64,000 bases of DNA from GW2011-AR15 sp964428335 (lineage in GTDB: Archaea; Nanobdellota; Nanobdellia; Woesearchaeales; GW2011-AR15): positions 124,001-188,000 of the forward strand of contig CAYRXW010000002.1 in NCBI GenBank assembly GCA_964428335.1, written 5' to 3'. Positions 17,004 to 26,263 of this stretch are shown one piece after another; positions within the stretch are counted from its first letter, which is position 1, and every line of letters begins with the position of its first letter. Below the pieces are notes generated by a model. It was not told the DNA's origin, made no database searches, and saw only the letters and a list, made by a program, of their open reading frames with translations. The position numbers and the translations under genes are program-made.

Positions 17004-20000
17004 CTAGCCTGTCAGTATGCTTTGTGTCTCTCCGGAACCTGACCTAATAAGTATGGTATCGGAATCTGTCATTGATATCCTTATTTTATGTGTTCCCTGC
17101 TTTAATGAGTTATAATTGCTTGACAATATGAACTCATCATATTTTAGAGTATAAGCAAGAAGGTAATCTTCCCCTATAGGATATCCGAATGAAGGATTGA
17201 TTAAGGTTATGAACCTTGCCTTGTCAAGCCTGCTATCCCTATCCTGGATTAAGCTTCCTTTTTTTGTATTGATTATAAATATGTTTGATTTGGCATCAGA
17301 GCTTAGGTTTATTATTCCTGCGCTTGTCTGGTAATTCCTGATGTCTGTTTCATCATCATCATTTGCAAGGCCTATAGTCCTGTCAAGGATAAAAGAGGTT
17401 ATATGTTTTTCATTATCAGGTTGGCTGGTGATGTAGCTATCTTGATATCTTGTTACTAATCCCATCTCTTTAGATGTTAAGTTTAGTTCTATAGTGTCAT
17501 ATCCTGTATCAATTTGCAAAACATATGTTCCTGCTTTTGGTGCAACAAAGGATAAGTTGTAATAGCCATTTCCATTATCAAAAATGTCAAATGGATAAGG
17601 TTCGCCATCTAGATTAAATTCTATCAATTCTCTGTTCCAGCCAGTAATTAAAGGAGCAGTATCTTTAATGGAGATCTGGAATGTGGATATCAATTTTTCA
17701 TATGCAGATATTTCGCTGCCTGCTTCAAGCAGGTTTGCAGTCAATGTGCCATCGATGCTCAGGTTTAAGATTGCATTTGCAAAATTCCCATAATCATCTG
17801 TGCATGTTACCAGGTATGAATAATAGCCGTCGTTACGGTAAGCAAGCTTTGACTCGTGATATGTTGTATTTGTATACTTAAATTCAGTTCCGTTATATCT
17901 GCATGTAGCCGGTTCATTAGTCCAGGCCATTATAATCGGGTAATTGCTTGCGACAGGAACATTTTGTGATAAATAGATTTCAGGTTCTGTTATATCAACT
18001 TCTGAGCTTTCGCCGTTAGACCACATCCATATACCTGCTCCGTTCATTGCGCCTACAGTTGCATTAAAGTCCCCTGATGTCAAAAGCGAGAAAGTATGGC
18101 TTCTGTTGCTGGTGTCAGTCTGGTTAAACGATTTTACAAACGCGCCAAGGCTTGTTGTCAGGTTTATCCTATAAAGCAAAATTCCTGATTCGCTGTCAGT
18201 TGATTCTGACCATGTGAATCTTACTCCACCGTTCACAGGTGTCTCAGTAAGCACTTCCGGCCGGCTTGGGGCAGTATTGTCTACTGAAAAATTGACAGAT
18301 TTATATCCTCCCCAGTTTCCAGCCCTATCCTTTGCCTTTACAAAGAAAAAATACCTTCCTGATTTTAGGTTATTATAAAGTTTGGATCTATCTGTTGATT
18401 CTCCGATATTATCAGGCCTTTTAGTATTATCCTGAGAAAGAAGGTAGCTATATTCAGATATCCCTGATGTTGCATCGCTTGCATTCCAGGAAATAAGAGC
18501 TTTATTTGCATAGAACCATGAACTTGCCAAATTTATCCTTTGATAATTAAGCTTTGATATATTGTAAACTGATCCATTTGAATTGATATTTGGCTGTATC
18601 AAATCAATGACAAGAGGCCCTGAAGTGGAGTTGCTCTTCATATTTGCAGAATTTATGACTGTCACATTTGCATAAAGGGATGAGCCATGAGGCCTTGATG
18701 AAAATGAGAAATTATATTCAGTCTCTGTAGTGATGATATTTCCAAAGATATACCCGCTTGAATTGAATAATTTTACCTGGTACCTTAATGGAAGCTCAAA
18801 TATATTGGATTCCCTGTCTGTTGCATTATACCATCTTATAATCGCATTGTTTGCATCATTGGTATAATTGTCATGGTACACAATTGCTTTTCCAGGTTGT
18901 GTCGTATCAAGCCCGGATCCTGTGAAATTATAAGATATTGAATCGTTGAAATAGTTCTCAACTCTTACGTCTGAGAAATTGAGATGGTAAAATACATACT
19001 TAAGCCCTGTTCCATTGCTTAGTACCCAAAACCTGCTGCTTATGCAAGGTTCCCATGCAGTCCAGCCAGTATAGTTTTCATATGGGATGCTTGTGGAATT
19101 TGGATGGTTTGTATATCTGCAGGCAGTTGCATTTTCTGAGAACCCAAGAAGCAGTGCAACGCTCCTGCTTGAAGTGTATTCCTGGTTTGTATGGTCAATT
19201 CCGGTAACTCCTAGATTATTTATATAGATAGATCCATCTGGACTAACGCAATCATAATACACTTGTGAGCATACTTTCCCGCTTGGGCATCCTGTATTAT
19301 CTAAACAGTCTTTCCATGTGCCGGAGTCGCAGAAATCTGTGTCTCCGTTGCCATCAGCATCTTTAGTAATATACTGGTCATCATAACATGTGCTTGCATG
19401 AACACAGTCTGTTGCTGCAAGGCAGCATGCATCATCGCTTGAATTATCCGCATAACTATCCATAACTCCTTCATCAACAAGTCTTGTATTCTTATATGCA
19501 CCATTATCGTCAGTGCAGCATGCAGCAGCAGCAGTTTCCCCGCCAAGGTTCCATGCGCCTGCCCCAACTATTGCAGTGCATGCAGCGCTTGAATAATCCC
19601 CTCCATACCATGTTCCTGAGGAACAGTATGCCTTGCTTGGCACAGCAGGTGAGCTTGCGCTTCCTGAAGTCGTGCAGACATCATTATAATTGCAGTCTGT
19701 TGAAGTGTCGCAGCACGCAGTTATAGCATCGTTATAACCGGAAGGCGCATCAGTTGAAGAGCTTTCTGTAATCATATATTCACTATTATCATCCCCGCAG
19801 CATGCAGCAGCAGCAGTTTCTCCTCCAATGCTCCAATATCCGCTGCCAACAATTGCGCCGCATTGCGTGCTTCCTGTATCCCCACCATTCCACGTTCCAG
19901 CATTACAATAAGCCCTGTTTGGAATAGTTCCTGTTGCAGATGTTGTTGCATAGCAGGTCCCGTCATAATTGCAGTCTGTCCCGATATTGCAGCAGGAATT

Positions 20001-20567
20001 CACACCATTATTGAAAACAGAAGGGGCATTTACATCTCCAGCTTCAGCAGTCACATTCTCATTTGCGTCATCCCCGCAGCACAAGGTAGCTCCTCCGCTT
20101 GGGTTTCCTGTGCTGTCCCCGCTTCCGCCGATATTCCAGCCGGCACCACCGCAGGCGCCATATGCTGTGCATGTCCCAACGTTTGTATCTCCCTGTTGTA
20201 AAGTGCATGCATTGTCATCTCCAGCAGCGCATACAAACATCCTTTCATTGCCAGGAAGAACACTAAGGAAGAGGAAATATAAAATAGAAACAAAAAAAAT
20301 CAAATAGAATATTCTCTTAATTTCAGCTTTTTTTGTAGATATAAAAAGAATATTAATGCCTTTGAAAAAATATTCTTTCATAGACTCAAATTTATTGAAT
20401 GCTAAAAAAACTCTGTTGTTTATTAAGACAATAAAGCAGATAAAAAGGCAATAATAGAGGTAAATAGTGTCAAATATATTTAATTGAACTATCCTTTCCT
20501 GATATAAAGGAGGCTCTTTTAGCATAGCGATATCACTACACAGGCCTCTTTTTTTTGTTTGACTCAT
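17004..20567 (-). CDS. Giant surface protein with Cys-rich tandem repeats
   Basis: 1187 aa. Hydrophobic helices at about 34-50 and 85-105 give the membrane/signal region. Residues 113-440 hold Cys-rich tandem repeats (separate entry). From about 446 the protein matches the 754-aa paralogue (YINNLGVTGIDHTNQEYTS). ATG 20567 has an AGAGGT Shine-Dalgarno that overlaps the stop of the regulator gene. An internal Met at residue 63 would give a more conventional signal peptide and is an alternative start. Many sequons. Probable adhesin or pilus-tip/sheath component. Confidence 0.7.
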   Translation of the reverse strand: MSQTKKRGLCSDIAMLKEPPLYQERIVQLNIFDTIYLYYCLFICFIVLINNRVFLAFNKFESMKEYFFKGINILFISTKKAEIKRIFYLIFFVSILYFLFLSVLPGNERMFVCAAGDDNACTLQQGDTNVGTCTAYGACGGAGWNIGGSGDSTGNPSGGATLCCGDDANENVTAEAGDVNAPSVFNNGVNSCCNIGTDCNYDGTCYATTSATGTIPNRAYCNAGTWNGGDTGSTQCGAIVGSGYWSIGGETAAAACCGDDNSEYMITESSSTDAPSGYNDAITACCDTSTDCNYNDVCTTSGSASSPAVPSKAYCSSGTWYGGDYSSAACTAIVGAGAWNLGGETAAAACCTDDNGAYKNTRLVDEGVMDSYADNSSDDACCLAATDCVHASTCYDDQYITKDADGNGDTDFCDSGTWKDCLDNTGCPSGKVCSQVYYDCVSPDGSIYINNLGVTGIDHTNQEYTSSRSVALLLGFSENATACRYTNHPNSTSIPYENYTGWTAWEPCISSRFWVLSNGTGLKYVFYHLNFSDVRVENYFNDSISYNFTGSGLDTTQPGKAIVYHDNYTNDANNAIIRWYNATDRESNIFELPLRYQVKLFNSSGYIFGNIITTETEYNFSFSSRPHGSSLYANVTVINSANMKSNSTSGPLVIDLIQPNINSNGSVYNISKLNYQRINLASSWFYANKALISWNASDATSGISEYSYLLSQDNTKRPDNIGESTDRSKLYNNLKSGRYFFFVKAKDRAGNWGGYKSVNFSVDNTAPSRPEVLTETPVNGGVRFTWSESTDSESGILLYRINLTTSLGAFVKSFNQTDTSNRSHTFSLLTSGDFNATVGAMNGAGIWMWSNGESSEVDITEPEIYLSQNVPVASNYPIIMAWTNEPATCRYNGTEFKYTNTTYHESKLAYRNDGYYSYLVTCTDDYGNFANAILNLSIDGTLTANLLEAGSEISAYEKLISTFQISIKDTAPLITGWNRELIEFNLDGEPYPFDIFDNGNGYYNLSFVAPKAGTYVLQIDTGYDTIELNLTSKEMGLVTRYQDSYITSQPDNEKHITSFILDRTIGLANDDDETDIRNYQTSAGIINLSSDAKSNIFIINTKKGSLIQDRDSRLDKARFITLINPSFGYPIGEDYLLAYTLKYDEFILSSNYNSLKQGTHKIRISMTDSDTILIRSGSGETQSILTG
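19248..20231 (-). repeat. Coding Cys-rich tandem repeats
   Basis: Within the 1187-aa protein, units begin at residues 163, 256 and 350 (periods 93 and 94), each opening CCGDD or CCTDD. Each unit contains CC-x4-TDC, NRAYC/SKAYC-xxGTW and a GGETAAAACC junction in the first two. The last unit is shorter and diverged. Regular Cys pairing suggests disulfide-stabilised stalk modules. Confidence 0.75.
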
Positions 20568-20569
20568 TA

Positions 20570-20719
20570 TTACCTCTTTTTTTCAATGGATTTCTTAAGT
20601 ATGCTGTTGATTTTTGTGGATATCTTCGCATCGCTTTCAGAGCATAATTTTTCGAGCTCCTGATAAATCTCGATATCCAACGATACGCATATCTTGACCT
20701 TAGAAATCCCTTTTTTCAT
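20570..20719 (-). CDS. Ribbon-helix-helix (Arc/CopG-type) regulator, 49 aa
   Basis: Short protein with the RHH pattern: a beta-strand KVKICVSLD followed by two helices (IEIYQELEKLCSES and KISTKINSILKKSIEK). It heads the pilus operon; its stop lies 2 nt before the start of the 1187-aa surface protein gene. Upstream is a tandem inverted-repeat/TATA region, so autoregulation of the pilus operon and the divergent gene is the natural hypothesis. Confidence 0.72.
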   Translation of the reverse strand: MKKGISKVKICVSLDIEIYQELEKLCSESDAKISTKINSILKKSIEKKR

Positions 20720-20721
20720 TT

Positions 20722-20805
20722 AGTATTACTAATAATAAAAGTAATACTTTATAAATCTTTCTTTAAAGTAATATTAGTAGTAAAAGTAATACTTTATAAA
20801 TATTT
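20722..20805. promoter_or_regulatory. Divergent promoter with duplicated operator and TATA
   Basis: An imperfect tandem duplication of period 45. A 21-bp core ending ACTTTATAAAT is identical at 20736-20756 and 20781-20801. The first unit carries a perfect inverted repeat AGTATTACT (20722-20730) / AGTAATACT (20740-20748). TTTATAAA at 20748-20755 serves the minus-strand regulator; TTTATAAA at 20793-20800 serves the plus-strand gene. Both lie about 25-32 nt from starts. Likely bound by the adjacent RHH protein. Confidence 0.65.
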
Positions 20806-20824
20806 GGAAAGTTTTTTATTATGC

Positions 20825-22273
20825 ATGCCAATCTATAGGGATATGGGGAGCCTAAGCAGAAAGCAGTACATTATACTGGTAATAGTTCTTCTTTTCTCAT
20901 TTCTCTGGACATATAAACGGCATTTTGATTATCCTTTCCCATACCACCATGACGAATGGCAGCACTTAGGGATAGCAAAGCAGATTATTATTGAAGGGTA
21001 TAACCGGGAATATAATCCATTTATAGGAATGCCTGCTGCTCATGCAGATCTTGAGCCTGGGTTCCACCTATTTCTGGCTGTCTTTTTTAAAGTGACTGGC
21101 TTAGATGCAGTTTTATTCTATAAGTATATCCCTGGGATATTTGCTCTCCTAACAACATTGGCGATGTTTGCGTGCTTTTATGAATTTACAAAAAATTACT
21201 ATGTCTCTTTAAGCTCATCAATGTTTTTTATAGCCTTGACAACAAATGTCAATATACTTGGCAAGGAGTTCTTTGTGCCATTAAGCATGGCTTTCTTCCT
21301 GATATTTTTTTTCATAATGCTTCTGAGAAAGTCAATAGCAGAACAAGACAAAAACCTGCTTATGATATCTTTGCTCTTTTATATTGTTCTCTTCTTAATA
21401 CATCCGCCTTCAGCACTTATATTGATTCTTCCGCTTTTCATTGAGATATTTTCCGCAAGGAAAATGCTCAAAAAAGAGATAGTTTTCTTATTGCTTCCTA
21501 TAGCAATGTTCTGTTTTATGTTTTTTTGGAAAGGAAACATAATTGCATCAAAAACTTACCTTCTTGACCTGATACTATTTGAACGGGGATGGGGCAAGCT
21601 GGAGGTTTCATATTTCATCCCTTTCTTATATGGTATTATACCAACGCTTCTGGCCGTATATGGTCTTTTTGCAAACCTGGAAAAATACAGGTTTTTTGGA
21701 GCTCTTGCTTTTATTTCATTAGGCGTTACTACCTTATTTAACATATCAGGATTCACGTTGCTTGTTCCATATTCAAGAGCTGTCCATTATTCTATGGTTT
21801 CACTGCTTTTGTTTACTGGTCTAGGCCTTGAAAAGCTTTGCAGGAACTTTTTGAATTACAGGTATGCGGCAGCAGTGGCAATATTTCTATTTATGCTGGT
21901 CCCTTTATATGAGAAGGATATTGAATTTAAAGATTACAGCCAGCTTCCTCTTTATCAGGAAGACTATGAATCAATGAAATGGATTGAAAGCAACTATGGA
22001 AGTGAAAATATAATCATTACGCCTTATTTCATGACTTCAACAGTATATCCAGTATCTGGAAATAAAGCCATATCCTTGATACCTGCCCAGATGGAAGGTG
22101 GATTAATTGAAGATAACTTGAATTTTTATGATTATACATGTGAAAAGATGAAAGAAGTGATAAAAGAATCAAATGCCGGTTTTGTATACAGCAGAAGAAG
22201 CCTGGGATGTGATTTTTTATCCTTGGTATATTCTAAAAAATCTTATGTCTATTCTATTAATGGATCACTTTAA
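20825..22273 (+). CDS. GT-C-type membrane glycosyltransferase
   Basis: 482 aa, about ten to twelve membrane helices. The first outer loop has HHDEWQH, a GT-C style acidic motif, and a short soluble C-terminal domain follows the last helix. ATG 20825 fits a leaderless transcript from the TATA at 20793-20800; a later ATG at 20843 is possible, and an upstream TTG is less likely. Convergent with the GT4 gene, overlapping it by 9 nt. Shares a control region with the pilus operon, so it could glycosylate pilus or surface proteins. Confidence 0.72.
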   Translation: MPIYRDMGSLSRKQYIILVIVLLFSFLWTYKRHFDYPFPYHHDEWQHLGIAKQIIIEGYNREYNPFIGMPAAHADLEPGFHLFLAVFFKVTGLDAVLFYKYIPGIFALLTTLAMFACFYEFTKNYYVSLSSSMFFIALTTNVNILGKEFFVPLSMAFFLIFFFIMLLRKSIAEQDKNLLMISLLFYIVLFLIHPPSALILILPLFIEIFSARKMLKKEIVFLLLPIAMFCFMFFWKGNIIASKTYLLDLILFERGWGKLEVSYFIPFLYGIIPTLLAVYGLFANLEKYRFFGALAFISLGVTTLFNISGFTLLVPYSRAVHYSMVSLLLFTGLGLEKLCRNFLNYRYAAAVAIFLFMLVPLYEKDIEFKDYSQLPLYQEDYESMKWIESNYGSENIIITPYFMTSTVYPVSGNKAISLIPAQMEGGLIEDNLNFYDYTCEKMKEVIKESNAGFVYSRRSLGCDFLSLVYSKKSYVYSINGSL

Positions 22274-23806
22274 TATTTTTTGGATAATTTTTCCTAAGCT
22301 AGTTTTGCCAAAAGAGCTTGTAGCCTTATAGAATGGATATATTATTGAATTTTTGAACCTTCCAACATGGATACTCAGCATTTCAATCTGCTTTTCCATA
22401 TCAGCAGATTTTTTTTCATGCATATTGCAGCAGCTTTCAAGCTCTGCGACCCTATGTCTTGTTTCTTCCTGGATTTTCTTTGCATGCCTTAATTCTTCTT
22501 CCTTATTTTTTAATGCATTCTCAAAATTCTTGATATGCCCTTCTTTCTCATCAACCTCTTTTCTAAGCTGCATCACAAGCTCACGCCTGTCATCAATGAT
22601 TGATTCAAACATCATCTTTTTTTTCAGTGTATCCTTTTTTGGGTTTTTGCAGAAAGAATCTATCGGCCCAATCAGCTTATCAACCTTATATCCTTCAGAA
22701 AATTTCAGGATATTTTTCTTCATCTTCTGAATGTCCTTATCTGTAATTCTTAGTATATCATCTGCAATTTTCCTTGGGTCAGTTTCTTTTGTGACAATGC
22801 CCATATTATTAGCTGAGGAAAATTCAGACACAATATCTCCTCCTGTTGAAATTATAGGGAGGTTTGCGCTTAATGCGTCCATCATCCTGACCCTGAAAGA
22901 AAATTCAGTTTCAAGAGTGCTGTTATCCGATGTCACAATCAGGAAAGAAGATTCATCATACAGTTTAGGGACATGTTTTTGCTCTACCCAGTCAAAGAAA
23001 TAGACAGTCGTGTCTATCAGGTTTTTTTCTTTTGCAAATTCATAGAACCTGTTATAGCTGTCTTCATAAAGCGACTTATCCACAAATGGACTTTTTGCCC
23101 CTACAACAGCAAGCGCATACCCGCTATCAGATTTTAAAAGCTCATGCATCACTTTTCCTGCGAGCATAGGGTCCAGCCACGGATAAAAAGCGCTCATCCA
23201 GAGGATTATTTTTTTGTATTTAGGTATCCTTTTCCTTAGCACTGGTTCGTTATCCACCATAATTATATTTCTGGTGCCAAAAGGCACAATATCGATTATC
23301 TTTCCTTTATTGTAAGGGTTCACCCTTCCAATGATTGAAAGCATTCCCAGATAGTATTTTTTTTGGGCATCGCTGGCACAGATGAAAAAATCCCCATATT
23401 GCATAGGAATCAGTGTTGAAAGCACAATATCATCAGTAAATCTCCAGAAAGAATCTTCCTTTTTCAGGTCATAAGGATAATATGCATGCTCAATAAGATA
23501 AGGTGCGTATATGTCAACAATTATAGGTATCTTATCAAGCTTTTCAAATATCTCCTTATCACTAAGCCAGATCTGGACATAAGCTAAATCAAATTCAGAA
23601 ATCTTAGTTAAAACATCAAGTGAATATTTTATCAGGTTTATTTTTTCCTTTTTGCCTTCGCATGCATCCTGCGCTTTCTGGCAGATTGTCACTGCATGGC
23701 CTTTTTTGACCAAAGCTTTTGCAATCTCCCATATCCTGATTCCAGGACCAAAAGTAATGCTATCTGGAGAGACACAAAAATGGGCGAGCATGAAAACTTT
23801 TGCCAT
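22265..23806 (-). CDS. GT4-like glycosyltransferase with coiled-coil tail
   Basis: 513 aa. GT-B fold features: N-terminal FGPGIRIWEIAKALVKKGH (about 18-36), a central sugar-nucleotide domain, and FRVRMMDALSANLPII-STGG (about 307-325), where GT4 enzymes bind donor nucleotide. Residues about 395-475 form a charged coiled coil with ELESCC in the middle, then a short basic tail. The coiled coil may anchor it to a complex or membrane. Likely adds a sugar to the surface glycan of this locus; sugar unknown. Confidence 0.75.
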   Translation of the reverse strand: MAKVFMLAHFCVSPDSITFGPGIRIWEIAKALVKKGHAVTICQKAQDACEGKKEKINLIKYSLDVLTKISEFDLAYVQIWLSDKEIFEKLDKIPIIVDIYAPYLIEHAYYPYDLKKEDSFWRFTDDIVLSTLIPMQYGDFFICASDAQKKYYLGMLSIIGRVNPYNKGKIIDIVPFGTRNIIMVDNEPVLRKRIPKYKKIILWMSAFYPWLDPMLAGKVMHELLKSDSGYALAVVGAKSPFVDKSLYEDSYNRFYEFAKEKNLIDTTVYFFDWVEQKHVPKLYDESSFLIVTSDNSTLETEFSFRVRMMDALSANLPIISTGGDIVSEFSSANNMGIVTKETDPRKIADDILRITDKDIQKMKKNILKFSEGYKVDKLIGPIDSFCKNPKKDTLKKKMMFESIIDDRRELVMQLRKEVDEKEGHIKNFENALKNKEEELRHAKKIQEETRHRVAELESCCNMHEKKSADMEKQIEMLSIHVGRFKNSIIYPFYKATSSFGKTSLGKIIQKILK

Positions 23807-23836
23807 TCATATAGGTTGAAAAATTGATTTAAAAGT

Positions 23837-25009
23837 TTACCTGACAATTTTCTTTATTTTTACAACTTCGTTGTGAAAAATTGTATTCCACCCAATATTA
23901 TCACAGCAGTATAGGCATCCGTTTCCTTTCTGTGTAGTATTCCCAATATTGTGAAAGAAAGGGTCATCTATCTTATACTCCAGCGTATGTTTCCTGAACT
24001 TATCTTGTTCTTTGTTATGCCATATCTTTTTTATGCTTTCTTTATGTATATTTCCTATTGGTATCCTGCTGGATTTCAGGCATGAATTCACTTCTCCTGT
24101 AGCTAGAATCCTAAGGAAATTAAATCCAGCATAGCATGGGATTTTTCCTATAATGCTTTTGTCATAAAATCCTTTGCCAGACCCATCACTTGAAATCCTT
24201 GCAAGAAAAAGCTCATAATCCTGGAACTCTATCTTATGATTGTAAGATTTTTCCCATTCTCTTATCTTTGGCCATATCTCTTTCACATCCTTCAGCAGTT
24301 TTTTGCTCTGTGCCTTGCTAAGCATGAGCGAATCAGTAAACCCTGGCACAATATCAGTAGGTGTGAAATTCACAGCATCAGCCTTTACCCTGAATGCAAA
24401 TTCAACCATATTACCAAAATCATCATAATTGTGGCTAGATATCACATGGTAAAGAGTCACTTTCGGTTTTGTTTTCTTGATGGCATTCAGGAATTTAAGC
24501 ATTTTTTCTATTTTAAAAAAATCTTTTGCAGTCTTGTTAGGATGGGTTTTTTCGTAAGCTTCTGGAGTGCCTGCCCACATGCTGCAGTTGATGTGGTCTA
24601 CCTTTGATTTAACAAGTTTTTTTGCTTTCTCTTCATTTATGAGCGTGAAATTTGTGCTCATGTCGCACTGCATGCCTTTTTTTTTCACGAATTCCATTAT
24701 CTCCATTGCATCAGGATGCATGAATGGCTCTCCTCCGCCTGTAAAATATATCTGCCTTGTCCCAATCGAGGCAAGGTCTGATATGAGCCTGATTGCAAGC
24801 TTTTTAGGTATGAATTTTTTTCTTGTCTCCTCACTCATAGTATGGAACCCGACAAGCGGGGAAAAGGACCAGCATGAGATGCAGTCATTATTGCAGTGGT
24901 TTGTGAGATCAAGGTGAACAGAATAAGGGCCAGTCAGGGGCTTTTTTAATATTATTCCTGCAACAATCCTATATTTCTGGATATTATCTTTAAGGCTATA
25001 AAACACCAT
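23837..25009 (-). CDS. Radical SAM/SPASM protein, copy A
   Basis: 390 aa. Radical SAM cluster CNNDCISC (C39, C43, C46), SAM-binding GGGEP (91-95), and a C-terminal SPASM-type cysteine set at C292, C310, C365, C368, C369. The twitch/SPASM region usually holds one or two auxiliary 4Fe-4S clusters and acts on peptides, proteins or sugars. Close paralogue of the next gene over its whole length. No precursor peptide is apparent beside it, so glycan or lipid substrates are at least as likely. Confidence 0.85.
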   Translation of the reverse strand: MVFYSLKDNIQKYRIVAGIILKKPLTGPYSVHLDLTNHCNNDCISCWSFSPLVGFHTMSEETRKKFIPKKLAIRLISDLASIGTRQIYFTGGGEPFMHPDAMEIMEFVKKKGMQCDMSTNFTLINEEKAKKLVKSKVDHINCSMWAGTPEAYEKTHPNKTAKDFFKIEKMLKFLNAIKKTKPKVTLYHVISSHNYDDFGNMVEFAFRVKADAVNFTPTDIVPGFTDSLMLSKAQSKKLLKDVKEIWPKIREWEKSYNHKIEFQDYELFLARISSDGSGKGFYDKSIIGKIPCYAGFNFLRILATGEVNSCLKSSRIPIGNIHKESIKKIWHNKEQDKFRKHTLEYKIDDPFFHNIGNTTQKGNGCLYCCDNIGWNTIFHNEVVKIKKIVR

Positions 25010-25060
25010 GGAACTGATATAATTAGCATCTTTAAAAGTTTAGCCTTAAAAGAAGTATTG

Positions 25061-26263
25061 CTATCTTATGATATTCCTTAATATCTTAGGTACCTTTTCC
25101 ATCTCTCCATGGACTGCAAGATTAAGTCCAAGGTTATCGCAGCAAAGAAGGCATCCGTTTCCCTTCTGGAACATATTTCCTATGTCATTGAAGAATGGGT
25201 CCTTAATATCATAGTCAAGAGTATGCTTCCTGAATTTGCATTGTTTTTTGCTGTGCCAGATCTCTTTTATGCTTTTTTCATATATATTCCCTATGGGTAT
25301 TCTTATTGATTTTAGGCATGAATTTACGCTGCCGTCTGCAAGTATCCTAAGGAAAGTATAGCCGGCATAGCATGGAATTGTACCTATTATTGATTTGTCA
25401 TATACTCCTTTTTCAGTCTCATCACTTGAAAGCCTTCTTAGGAACTGGTCATAGTTTTTAATTATCAGTTTATGTTCGTATTTTTTTTCCCATTCATAGA
25501 ATTTTGGCCAGATATTTTTAACCTGCAAGGCAAGGGATTCCCTTTGTTTCTTATCAAGCATCAGGCTGTCTGTTTTTCCTGGCACAATATCAGTCGGTGT
25601 GAAATCCACACCTGTAACCTTGCACCTGAATGCAAACTCAATCATGTTTTCAAAGTCATCATAATTAAGTGTTGAAATCACATTATATATATGGAGTGTC
25701 GGCTTGTCTTTTCCAAGATGTTTTTTCCTTTCATAAAAATGCTTGAACATCTTTTCCATCCTGAAAAATGCAGCTGCAGTCTTATTAGGATGGGTTCTTT
25801 CAAAAGCTTCAGGGCTTCCTGACCAGACGCTGCAGTTCATATTGTCAACTCCAGCTTTTATGAGCCTCTCGATTTTTTTCTCATCCATCATGGTAAAATT
25901 ATTGCTCATATCGCATCTCATGCCTTTTTTCTTTACATATTCCATTATGTCGACAGCATTAGGATGGACAAAAGGCTCTCCTCCACCTGTAAAATATATG
26001 TCCCTGACACCTAGGTCATCAAGATCATCAAGAAGTTTCAGTACAAGCTTAAAAGGCAGGAATTTCTTTTTTTCATCCTCAGACATGGCAAATTCTCCAA
26101 GGAGAGGGGAATGGCACCAGCAGCCAACGCAATCATTGTTGCAGGTGTTTGTAATATCTATCTGCACAGTCCATGGGCCGGTCAGAGGCTTTTTTCTTAT
26201 TATGCCTAAAGCTATCCTGGCTTTCTGGGAAGTGTCTTTTATTTTATTTACAATTATATTCAT
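25061..26263 (-). CDS. Radical SAM/SPASM protein, copy B
   Basis: 400 aa. Cluster CNNDCVGC (C41, C45, C48), GGGEP, and the same SPASM cysteine pattern as copy A, ending GCLLCCDN. Strong full-length similarity to copy A, including KKPLTGP near residue 25 and FTPTDIVPG in the middle, marks a recent tandem duplication. Overlaps the upstream 472-aa radical SAM gene by 4 nt, so it is part of the same transcript. Confidence 0.85.
   Translation of the reverse strand: MNIIVNKIKDTSQKARIALGIIRKKPLTGPWTVQIDITNTCNNDCVGCWCHSPLLGEFAMSEDEKKKFLPFKLVLKLLDDLDDLGVRDIYFTGGGEPFVHPNAVDIMEYVKKKGMRCDMSNNFTMMDEKKIERLIKAGVDNMNCSVWSGSPEAFERTHPNKTAAAFFRMEKMFKHFYERKKHLGKDKPTLHIYNVISTLNYDDFENMIEFAFRCKVTGVDFTPTDIVPGKTDSLMLDKKQRESLALQVKNIWPKFYEWEKKYEHKLIIKNYDQFLRRLSSDETEKGVYDKSIIGTIPCYAGYTFLRILADGSVNSCLKSIRIPIGNIYEKSIKEIWHSKKQCKFRKHTLDYDIKDPFFNDIGNMFQKGNGCLLCCDNLGLNLAVHGEMEKVPKILRNIIR

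Noticed and set aside
19301..19966. Several frames inside the giant surface protein gene
   Set aside because: They arise from the repetitive, Gly/Ala/Cys-rich coding sequence in other frames and lack ribosome-binding signals.
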